This document shows, piece by piece, positions 16,865-23,923 of a stretch of 49,222 nt of DNA (positions within the stretch are counted from its first letter, which is position 1; each line of letters starts with the position of its first letter). The stretch is taken from the NCBI GenBank assembly GCA_050945755.1, contig JBMNTN010000012.1, forward strand, positions 1-49,222, in the 5' to 3' direction. A program made the position numbers and the translations under genes. The notes beneath the pieces are model-generated. The model did not search any database and was not told the origin of the DNA. It saw only the letters and a list, made by a program, of their open reading frames with translations. This DNA is from JAQVXR01 sp050945755 (lineage in GTDB: Bacteria; Bacillota; Dehalobacteriia; Dehalobacteriales; Dehalobacteriaceae).

Positions 16865-17429
16865 TACACCCGGGATTCCGGAAACTCTTTTTGAACGGGG
16901 CAGTGTTCCTTTGACAAAGACCGAGGTACGGGTAATAGCCTTGGCAAAATTAAAACTAAATATAGATTCCACCGTTCTTGATATTGGCTGTGGGACGGGG
17001 AGTATGACAGTCGAAGCGGGTCTTAGGTGTCCCCGGGGCCGGATCACTGCTATTGACCGAAATGCAGAAGCGATAAATTTGACCAAGAGGAATGCGAAAA
17101 AATTTGGCCTCTCAAATGTTGATGTGATTTGTGGGACAGTTCCAGAAGATCTTCCGGATAGTTTCTTTGACAGGATTTTTATCGGGGGCGGCGGCTCTCA
17201 AGCGCCGGAACTGGTCTCCTATGCTGAGCGGCACCTAAATAAAAACGGAATTCTTGTAGCAGACACCATCCTTTTAGATAGCGGATATAAAATCTTAACT
17301 GCTCTGGAAGCCCATAACTTTACAGATATTGAATGTATCTGCTTAAACATCTCCCGGGGAGAACGGCTTTCTGGATGGATGATGAAGGCGTTAAATCCTA
17401 TCTATATTATCAGCGGAAAAAAACACTGA
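16848..17429 (+). CDS. cbiT: Cobalt-precorrin-6B C15-methyltransferase (decarboxylating) CbiT
   Basis: Rossmann-fold SAM methyltransferase of 193 residues that methylates C15 and removes the C12 acetate carboxyl. STPGIPETLFERGSVPLTK is the CbiT entry motif, DIGCGTGSMTVEAG the SAM loop and IFIGGGGSQAPELV the later block. I chose ATG 16848, with GGTGGTG 10 bases upstream; a TTG three codons earlier is possible. It overlaps cbiE by 17 bases. Confidence 0.95.
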   Translation: MVWQHSTPGIPETLFERGSVPLTKTEVRVIALAKLKLNIDSTVLDIGCGTGSMTVEAGLRCPRGRITAIDRNAEAINLTKRNAKKFGLSNVDVICGTVPEDLPDSFFDRIFIGGGGSQAPELVSYAERHLNKNGILVADTILLDSGYKILTALEAHNFTDIECICLNISRGERLSGWMMKALNPIYIISGKKH

Positions 17430-17448
17430 AAAAAGTGAGGTGTGTAAG

Positions 17449-18141
17449 GTGGCAAAATTCTACGGTATTGGTGTCGGCCCCGGTGATCCGGAACTGATTA
17501 CCATTAAAGCGGCAAAGATATTAAACACCATTGATGTTGTTCTCCTGCCCGATTCTCAGACAGGAAAGAAAAATATTGCCTATCAAATAGCCCAAAAAGA
17601 GATAAATCCTCAGGCGAAACTGATCAGTGTTAACTTTCCCATGGTACCCGATCGGGATATTATCAACCGGGCAGGAAAAACTGCGGCCCAAATAGTGGAA
17701 GTACATATTAAAGAGGGAAAGAACGTCGCCTTTATTACTTTAGGTGATCCGTCGTTATACAGTACTTATGGTTATATTGTGAAAAACCTTAATGCCTCAA
17801 CTGAGGTGGAAACGATTCCGGGGATTACTTCTTTTTGTGCGGCAGCTGCTGTGACCAACAGGCCGTTGGTGGAAGGAGAAGAAATACTCTCCATCATCCC
17901 TGCGACTGCTGCGGAGGAAAAAATGGAAAGCATTTTTGCCGGCGGCCAAAGCCTGGTATTTATGAAGGTTTACAATCATAAGGATAAAGTTTTAAAGATG
18001 CTGGAAAAACACGGGATGATGGAAAACAGCATCTTGGTGAAAAGATGCGGGTTTGAGGATTGTTCTATTGAAGACAATTTAACTGAGGCCCTTTCAAAAG
18101 AAAAACAGTATTTGTCGATTATATTGAGCAGGAAGGGGTAA
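17449..18141 (+). CDS. cbiL: Cobalt-factor II / cobalt-precorrin-2 C20-methyltransferase CbiL
   Basis: SAM-dependent methylase of about 230 residues that makes the first methylation of the cobalt route, at C20. YGIGVGPGDPELITIKA and FITLGDPSLYSTYGYI are the SAM loops and TIPGITSFCAAAA follows. Start chosen at GTG 17449, with GTGAGG 8 bases upstream; GTG 17440 is in frame but overlaps that site. Ends 4 bases before cbiF. Confidence 0.95.
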   Translation: MAKFYGIGVGPGDPELITIKAAKILNTIDVVLLPDSQTGKKNIAYQIAQKEINPQAKLISVNFPMVPDRDIINRAGKTAAQIVEVHIKEGKNVAFITLGDPSLYSTYGYIVKNLNASTEVETIPGITSFCAAAAVTNRPLVEGEEILSIIPATAAEEKMESIFAGGQSLVFMKVYNHKDKVLKMLEKHGMMENSILVKRCGFEDCSIEDNLTEALSKEKQYLSIILSRKG

Positions 18142-18145
18142 TAGC

Positions 18146-18898
18146 ATGGTGTTTTTTGTTGGAGCTGGACCGGGAGATATTGAACTAATTACAGTAAAAG
18201 GCATGAAGAAACTGGGCGAAGCCGATGTCGTGATCTATACCGGTTCTCTGGTCAGTGCAGATATTCTGGAGTATTGTAAAAAGGATGCTCGGATATATAA
18301 TAGTGCGGGGATGGATTTGTCTGAGGTATTGGAAGTGATGGAGGATGCTGTGCGTCAGGGTCAAACAGTGGTCCGACTCCATACCGGAGACCCGTCTTTA
18401 TATGGTGCCATTCGTGAGCAGATGGATGAACTGGCAAAGCGGGGCATTGATTTTAGCGTAATTCCCGGCGTTAGTTCCTTTGTGGCGGCAGCTGCTCAGC
18501 TCCAAGCTGAATTTACCCTTCCGGGCATTTCCCAAACAGTGATTATTACCAGAATGGAAGGAAGAACAGGTTCTTCCGAGGGAGGGAAGCTCTCCGAATT
18601 AGCAAAACACCGGGCTTCCATGGCGATTTTTCTCTCCGTGCAGTCAATCGATCAAGTTGTGAAAGAGCTTTTAACCGGTTATGACGAAGATACCCCGGTG
18701 GCGGTTGTTTACCGGGCAACCTGGCCTGATGAAAAGATTATCAGTGGCACCCTAAAAGATATTGAGAAAAAGGTGATTGAGGCAGGGGTTGAGCGCCATG
18801 CGCAGATCCTGGTGGGTGATTTTTTGGGGGATGATTATCAATTATCAAAACTCTATGACCGGGGTTTCAGCCATATGTACCGGACGGGGAAGCCATGA
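18146..18898 (+). CDS. cbiF: Cobalt-precorrin-4 C11-methyltransferase CbiF
   Basis: 250-residue class III SAM methylase. FVGAGPGDIELITVKG, VIYTGSLVSADIL, RLHTGDPSLYGAIREQMDEL and VIPGVSSFVAAAAQLQ are in the expected order, and SLVS near the N-terminus distinguishes CbiF from CbiL and CbiH. The ATG is preceded by AGGAAGGGG. ATGA overlap with cbiG. Confidence 0.96.
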   Translation: MVFFVGAGPGDIELITVKGMKKLGEADVVIYTGSLVSADILEYCKKDARIYNSAGMDLSEVLEVMEDAVRQGQTVVRLHTGDPSLYGAIREQMDELAKRGIDFSVIPGVSSFVAAAAQLQAEFTLPGISQTVIITRMEGRTGSSEGGKLSELAKHRASMAIFLSVQSIDQVVKELLTGYDEDTPVAVVYRATWPDEKIISGTLKDIEKKVIEAGVERHAQILVGDFLGDDYQLSKLYDRGFSHMYRTGKP

Positions 18899-19959
18899 GA
18901 AAAGCAGTAATTGCCGTTTCCAGGGGAGGTCTGGAAACTTCTTTAAAGATCAAAGACTTTCTTGATTGCGACGTTTATGTGCCGAGCAAATACTCAGGGC
19001 AGGATGGTGTAAAACCTATTTCCACCGGGCTACGGGAATTTATGGGGGAAGTCTTTCAAAATTACCGGGAAATTATCATGGTCATGTCCTGCGGTATTGC
19101 CGTGAGAAGTATCGCTCCCTATATTAAGTCAAAGCTTTCCGACCCGGCGGTGGTGGTGCTGGATGAAAAAGGTAGGCATGTAATCAGCCTTCTTTCCGGA
19201 CATCTGGGGGGAGCAAATCACTTGGCGCAAGAGGTAGCAAAAATAACCGGGGGAGAGCCGGTGATCACTACTGCCTCAGATAATTTAGGTCTGGAGTCTG
19301 TGGACATGCTGGCCAAAAGAAACGGTTTGGTTTTATCCGACATGGAGCAGGTAAAAAAAGTGACTGCCGCATTAGTGAACGGAGAGAAAGTAGCCATCGT
19401 TTGTGATGGATGGAGAGGGAATTTTGGGGAGAACCTCATTTCCATGACAAAGTGTGAGGTGCCCGAAAGAAAGCCGGATGCGGTTATTTACATTGGAAAT
19501 CAGGAAAAACCCTGGAAGAAGGATTTGGATATGCCGGTTGCCAAGCTCTATTGGCGCAACCTTGTTATCGGTGTTGGGTGCAAAAAAAATATTGCTCCGG
19601 AAGAAATGTCTCAAGCTGTGGAGATAATGTTTCGAGAAAATAATTTGTCTTTGAAAGCGGTTAGGAAGATTGCCACTGTGGACTTAAAAAAAGACGAACC
19701 GGCCATTCTTAATTTGGCACAAAAGCTGGGTGCCGATGTTCAAATTGTGGAACGAAAAGATATTTCCGCTATCGAAAATAATTTTTCCTGTTCCCCATTT
19801 GTCAAAGAAAACATTGGTGTCGGTTGTGTCTGTGAGCCGGTGGCATTTATAGCTTCCCGTCAGGGTAAATGTCTTGTGCCTAAAAATAAGTTTAACGGTA
19901 TTACCCTTTGTGTTTATGAATTAGCAGCAGAAGAGACAGTCAGTGGGCTGGGGAGGTAG
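18895..19959 (+). CDS. cbiG: Cobalt-precorrin-5A hydrolase CbiG
   Basis: Opens the delta-lactone and releases the C20 carbon as acetaldehyde, the hallmark step of the anaerobic route. 354 residues: N-terminal domain with MVMSCGIAVRSIAPYIKSK and ISLLSGHLGGANHLA, and C-terminal domain with VIGVGCKKNIAPEEM and GVGCVCEPVAFIAS. Complete in both halves. Sits between the two methylases acting before and after it. Confidence 0.95.
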   Translation: MRKAVIAVSRGGLETSLKIKDFLDCDVYVPSKYSGQDGVKPISTGLREFMGEVFQNYREIIMVMSCGIAVRSIAPYIKSKLSDPAVVVLDEKGRHVISLLSGHLGGANHLAQEVAKITGGEPVITTASDNLGLESVDMLAKRNGLVLSDMEQVKKVTAALVNGEKVAIVCDGWRGNFGENLISMTKCEVPERKPDAVIYIGNQEKPWKKDLDMPVAKLYWRNLVIGVGCKKNIAPEEMSQAVEIMFRENNLSLKAVRKIATVDLKKDEPAILNLAQKLGADVQIVERKDISAIENNFSCSPFVKENIGVGCVCEPVAFIASRQGKCLVPKNKFNGITLCVYELAAEETVSGLGR

Positions 19960-19961
19960 AC

Positions 19962-20702
19962 ATGAAAGGAAAAATATTTGTCATCGGTATTGGGCCGGGG
20001 AACCTGGACAATATGACGGTCAGAGTATATAAGGCGCTAGAAAAATGCCAGGTTTTAGTGGGCTATACCGTTTATATTGAACAGGTCAAGGAACTTTCAT
20101 CCGGCAAAGAAATAATCAAAAAGGCCATGGGGCAGGAAGTGGAACGGGGGCGGATTGCCATTGAAAAGGCCTTGGAAGGAAAGACTGTCGGGGTGGTCTG
20201 CAGCGGTGACTCCGGACCTTACGGGATGGCTGGACTGATTTTGGAATTGTTAAAGGATCACCCTGATCGAGAAGAAATATCCTGTGAGGTTATCCCTGGA
20301 GTTACCTCCGCTCTTTCCTGTGCATCGTTACTGGGAGCGCCCATTGTGGAAGATTTTTGTACCATCAGTTTAAGCGATTACATGACACCCTGGGAAAGAA
20401 TCATCAATCGCTTGGAACATGCCTGTGCCGGGGATTTTGTGATTGCCCTTTATAATCCCCGAAGCCAGGCTCGCCCTGATTACCTGGACAAAGCATTGAG
20501 CGTGGTAAGACAATTCAGGGAGGGGTCCACGCCTGTTGGCCTTGTGCGCAATGCCTATCGGGAGGAGCAAAAAGTGGTGGTATTGCCATTAGAAGATTTT
20601 GATCCGGAGATGGTAGATATGTTCTGCACCGTAATTATCGGCAACAGCAAAACCTACCAGGCAAACGGTTTAATGATCACATCCAGAGGGTATCAGTTAT
20701 GA
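19962..20702 (+). CDS. cbiH: Cobalt-factor III C17-methyltransferase CbiH
   Basis: Class III SAM methylase of 246 residues that methylates C17 and drives ring contraction. FVIGIGPGNLDNMTVRVYKA at the N-terminus, VIPGVTSALSCASLLGAP, SLSDYMTPWE and ALYNPRSQARPDYL are CbiH blocks. The second SAM loop reads CSGDSGPYGMAGL, where other members I recall have a Gly-Ile/Val-Tyr, so a proline is unusual. The frame is intact and full length, so it is presumably functional. No C-terminal extension of the CbiH60 type. Confidence 0.95.
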   Translation: MKGKIFVIGIGPGNLDNMTVRVYKALEKCQVLVGYTVYIEQVKELSSGKEIIKKAMGQEVERGRIAIEKALEGKTVGVVCSGDSGPYGMAGLILELLKDHPDREEISCEVIPGVTSALSCASLLGAPIVEDFCTISLSDYMTPWERIINRLEHACAGDFVIALYNPRSQARPDYLDKALSVVRQFREGSTPVGLVRNAYREEQKVVVLPLEDFDPEMVDMFCTVIIGNSKTYQANGLMITSRGYQL

Positions 20703-21460
20703 TGCTTGTTTTGGGAGGAACAAGTGATGCCCTGGAGATTGCCGGGGAACTCTACCAAAGGAAAAAAGAGGTTGTTGTCAGTACAGCTACCGAGTATGGG
20801 TACAGTGTTTCCAAAGGGAAATTTCCCGGTCGGGTAGTGTCTGGAAAAATGACCGGGGAAGATCTGAAAAACTTTCTTAATAAATATCGCATATCCTGCG
20901 TGATTGATGCTTCCCATCCCTTCGCAGAAAACATTTCCCAGAACGCCGTTTCTGTTTGTCAGGAACTGGGTATTAAATATCTTAGGTTTGAAAGGCCACA
21001 GGTTAATCAAAAAAACTCCGGTGTTATTTACTGTGCCGGTTTTCCAGAGGCCGGAGAATTGGCTGAAAAAATACCGGGCATTATTTTTATCACAATTGGG
21101 AAGAACCATATTGAAACGGTGCTGGCAAAGATCAGTGATAAAAAAAGGGTAAGAGTCCGCGTGCTGCCTCAGTCGGAAACAATTGCCCAACTGGAAGGCC
21201 TTGGTTTAAATGCTGATCAGATCATTGCCATGAAAGGACCCTTTTCTGAAGAGATGAATTTATTAATGTTAAAGGAAACAGGGGCCGCTAGTTTAATTTG
21301 TAAAGACAGCGGAAAGCAGGGAGGCACTGAGGCCAAACTGGAGGCAGCGCTGAAATTAGGGATAAAAACAATTATGATCAGGCGGCCAAAAATAGATTAT
21401 CCAAACAAATATCAAGATATGGCAGAATTAATTAATTATGTTTCTCAGAAAAACTATTAA
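20699..21460 (+). CDS. cbiJ: Cobalt-precorrin-6A reductase CbiJ
   Basis: NAD(P)H-dependent reductase of the macrocycle, 253 residues. MLVLGGTSDALEIAGEL is the nucleotide-binding start and DASHPFAENISQNA, FERPQ and CKDSGKQGGTEAKLEAAL are family blocks. Either of two adjacent ATGs (20699 or 20702) may start it; the first overlaps the cbiH stop. It closes the operon: no further gene follows before the terminator at 21554. Confidence 0.94.
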   Translation: MMLVLGGTSDALEIAGELYQRKKEVVVSTATEYGYSVSKGKFPGRVVSGKMTGEDLKNFLNKYRISCVIDASHPFAENISQNAVSVCQELGIKYLRFERPQVNQKNSGVIYCAGFPEAGELAEKIPGIIFITIGKNHIETVLAKISDKKRVRVRVLPQSETIAQLEGLGLNADQIIAMKGPFSEEMNLLMLKETGAASLICKDSGKQGGTEAKLEAALKLGIKTIMIRRPKIDYPNKYQDMAELINYVSQKNY

Positions 21461-21553
21461 TACCTGTGGGAGAGGTATAAACAGTAAAGAAAAGTTATTT
21501 AAGTTTTTCAGCTCCTCGGACTGCAGGCAGTAAATTGTATGAGCTCGGTACGA

Positions 21554-21608
21554 AAAAGGGATTGGCGCAAACTCAGCTTTTGTTCAAACATGCGCCAATC
21601 CTTTTTTT
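21554..21608 (+). terminator. Terminator of the corrin operon
   Basis: Stem GGATTGGCGCA (21559-21569) with TGCGCCAATCC (21591-21601), 11 perfect pairs with flanking A/T pairs, a 21-base loop, and seven T. The 90 bases between the cbiJ stop and the hairpin hold no gene. Confidence 0.88.
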
Positions 21609-21660
21609 GTTGGACAGTAAAATAATTAAATGATTTTTTGGGTACACAGCGGGCACACAA

Positions 21661-21692
21661 GCAAAAATTCCGGGCTTGCTATAACCCGGAAT
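21661..21692 (-). terminator. Terminator of tRNA-Thr
   Basis: On the minus strand, ATTCCGGG and CCCGGAAT (positions 21685-21692 and 21667-21674 of the plus strand) form an 8-base-pair stem followed by TTTT. It lies 14 bases past the tRNA 3' end. Confidence 0.8.
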
Positions 21693-21705
21693 CCCTTGTG
21701 GTGAT

Positions 21706-21780
21706 TGGAGCTACTGGTCGGATTTGAACCGACGACCTGCGCATTACGAGTGCGCTGCTCTACCCCTGAGCCACAGTAGC
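21706..21780 (-). tRNA. tRNA-Thr, anticodon CGT
   Basis: Cloverleaf on the minus strand: acceptor GCTACTG pairs CAGTAGC, D-arm GCTCAGGGGTAGAGC, anticodon stem GCGCA/TGCGC around loop CTCGTAA giving anticodon CGT (plus-strand 21746-21748), T-arm GTCGG-TTCAAAT-CCGAC. The discriminator is T and a genomic CCA follows (21706-21708 on the plus strand), so the 3' end is encoded. It decodes ACG. Confidence 0.96.
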
Positions 21781-22181
21781 ACATTTACATTAGCTTGCGA
21801 ACTATATTTTAACCTCAAAAACCGGTTTCGTCAAGAAAATAGGAATGATTATTTAACCTAATCCAAAATAGCTTATAGTTTTGGGTTTTTTCTTTTTTAT
21901 AGGGTTTTAAAAACGGTTCAAGGGGAAGAGCTAGTTCTAAATTAAAAGTAAATAAAAGTAAAAAAAAATATAAAATAACATTTAAGATATATATTGAAAA
22001 TTTTAGAAAATAGAAGTAAAATAGGAACATAAAAGAAGTGTCAGAAAAATAAAAACTGTCGAAAAACATTAAAAAATGCAGTTTGAATTTGTAACAGATT
22101 TTATAACAAATGGGAGGTGAGAAACAGGATTACTTTATTCTATGGCAATAGTTTTTCAATTTTAAAAAGGAGGGCAAACGC
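21781..22181. other. AT-rich spacer between tRNA-Thr and DASS gene, no gene seen
   Basis: About 400 bases, strongly A/T-rich from 21820 to 22080. The upstream region of tRNA-Thr (minus) and the promoter of the transporter (plus) must lie here, but I see no convincing -35/-10 pair. A minus-strand open frame from 22069 is phenylalanine-rich and reflects base composition only. Confidence 0.5.
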
Positions 22182-23804
22182 ATGGATCATCTGAAAAAGT
22201 TCTGGAGAATGTTATGGAGATCCAGCAAACAAACAAAGCAGATATGTAAATTTGACTTTGCTTCCGCAGCTAAAGGGCCTGAGGAAGAGCCAGACGAACC
22301 CATGGAAGAATTTGGACTGCGGCCAAAAGTTGGTTTAGTTTTAGGCCCGCTATTATTTATAATCGTATTGATGTGTAATTTTGAAGGGCTGGCGTACGAA
22401 GGGAAAGCAGTTTTGGCATGTACTTGCTGGATCGCTACTTGGTGGGTATGTGAAACTATTCCTATTCCGGCTACCGCCTTATTGCCTATTATTCTCTTTC
22501 CCTTGACCAAAGCTACGAATGTAAAAGCTGCTTGTGGTCCTTATTCCGATACGATTGTCTTTCTTTTCCTTGGAGGCTTTATTATTGCGCTGGCGATTGA
22601 AAAGGTAAATTTACACAAGAGGATTGCTCTTAAAATTATTCAGATTATGGGAGACAGCCCCAGCCGGATCATTCTCGGTTTTATGGTGGCAACTGGATTT
22701 TTGTCCATGTGGATTTCTAACACCGCAACTGCCATGATGATGGTTCCCATCGGTTTAGCGGTTATTGCTCAGATTGCAGCTTTGGTGAAAGATCAACCGG
22801 GGATTGACATCAGGAAAGGACATTTTAATTTTGGTACCGCTTTAATGCTGGGCATTGCTTATTCCGCATCATTAGGTGGTGTCGCGACAATTATTGGAAC
22901 ACCGCCAAATGCCATCTTGGTGGGAATTATCAATACTATGTTTAATCAGAATATCACCTTTTTTGAATTTATGATGTTCGGTGTTCCCGTTGCCTGGTTG
23001 GGCATTATATTCGCATGGATAATTCTAACCAGGATTTCTTGCCCGCTGGGGATTAAGAATATTCCCGGAGGTTTGGCGGTAATTAATGAAGAATACAAAA
23101 AATTGGGCAAGAGAACTTATGATGAAACAGTTGTAGGTGCGGTCTTTTTCCTGGTGGCATTCTTGTGGATTATCCGTGGATTTGTCTTCAGTAAAATCGG
23201 TTTAGGGATGGTGGACGATACCGTTATTGCTGTTTTTGGGGCAGCGATTCTCTTCTTAATCCCCTCATCGCAAAAAGGCAAGTTTATTATGAATTGGCAG
23301 GCGGCGTCTAAAGCTCCTTTTGGGATTCTCCTTCTTTTCGGTAGTGGCTTGTCCATTGCCAATGCATTTTCCGCTACCGGTTTGACCGCCTGGATGGCTG
23401 AATTGCTTACAGGATTAGAAGGTATCCCCACTTTACTGATGATGCTTACTGTAACTTTCCTGGCCGTTTGCTTGACGGAGGTTACTTCCAATACTGCTAC
23501 CGCTTCGATGTTGATGCCAATTTTGGCCTCAATCGCCATTGGCATGAATATTCACCCATATACTCTGATGATTTGTGGCGCTATGGCTTGTTCTTTTGCA
23601 TTTCTCCTGCCGGTGGCAACACCTCCCAATGCGGTTGTTTTTGGGAGTGGCTATCTGACAATACCTCAAATGGTGAAGGCAGGAATCTTTCTAGAGATTC
23701 CATGCATCCCGCTGACTGCTTGCTTATGCTATTTCTACCTGCCCATTGTCTGGGGCGTTGATTTTTCAACACTGCCTCAGTGGGCCCAGATTGTCATAAA
23801 ATAA
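22182..23804 (+). CDS. Divalent anion:Na+ symporter (DASS / SLC13 family)
   Basis: Secondary transporter of 540 residues with about 11-12 hydrophobic helices. Both substrate-binding SNT motifs are present: ISNTATAMMMVPIG near residue 183 and TSNTATASMLMPIL near 430, each followed by a proline-containing turn (GTPPNAI and ATPPNAV), as in dicarboxylate and sulfate/tricarboxylate symporters. The first 40 residues form a charged cytoplasmic extension (PEEEPDEPMEEF) before helix 1. The ATG follows AAAAAGGAGGG. Monocistronic, with a terminator behind it. C4-dicarboxylates such as succinate or malate are the likeliest substrates, but sulfate or citrate cannot be excluded. Confidence 0.92.
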   Translation: MDHLKKFWRMLWRSSKQTKQICKFDFASAAKGPEEEPDEPMEEFGLRPKVGLVLGPLLFIIVLMCNFEGLAYEGKAVLACTCWIATWWVCETIPIPATALLPIILFPLTKATNVKAACGPYSDTIVFLFLGGFIIALAIEKVNLHKRIALKIIQIMGDSPSRIILGFMVATGFLSMWISNTATAMMMVPIGLAVIAQIAALVKDQPGIDIRKGHFNFGTALMLGIAYSASLGGVATIIGTPPNAILVGIINTMFNQNITFFEFMMFGVPVAWLGIIFAWIILTRISCPLGIKNIPGGLAVINEEYKKLGKRTYDETVVGAVFFLVAFLWIIRGFVFSKIGLGMVDDTVIAVFGAAILFLIPSSQKGKFIMNWQAASKAPFGILLLFGSGLSIANAFSATGLTAWMAELLTGLEGIPTLLMMLTVTFLAVCLTEVTSNTATASMLMPILASIAIGMNIHPYTLMICGAMACSFAFLLPVATPPNAVVFGSGYLTIPQMVKAGIFLEIPCIPLTACLCYFYLPIVWGVDFSTLPQWAQIVIK

Positions 23805-23829
23805 TGTAATAAATACTGCAAAGTATTAG

Positions 23830-23858
23830 AAAAGGCGGCCTCATGAAGGTCGTCTTTT
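23830..23858 (+). terminator. Terminator after DASS transporter
   Basis: Twelve-pair stem (with two G-U pairs) AAAAGGCGGCCT (23830-23841) with AGGTCGTCTTTT (23847-23858), a 5-base loop, and a following CCTTTT. Confidence 0.8.
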
Positions 23859-23862
23859 CCTT

Positions 23863-23889
23863 TTGCCAAAGGCCTTTTTCTGGTATAAT
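23863..23889 (+). promoter_or_regulatory. Promoter of the priA operon
   Basis: TTGCCA (23863-23868), 15 bases, TATAAT (23884-23889) with extended -10 TGG. The short spacer is offset by the extended -10. The priA start codon lies 34 bases downstream. Confidence 0.6.
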
Positions 23890-23923
23890 TAAATTTAATG
23901 CAAGTATTTAAGGAGGGGACATT

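Noticed and set aside
20693..21190. 165-codon minus-strand frame opposite cbiJ
   Set aside because: Mirror of an intact cbiJ with correct motifs on the plus strand.
21815..22069. 84-codon minus-strand frame rich in Phe, Leu and Tyr
   Set aside because: Arises from the A/T-rich spacer (poly-A tracts read as Phe); no ribosome binding site.
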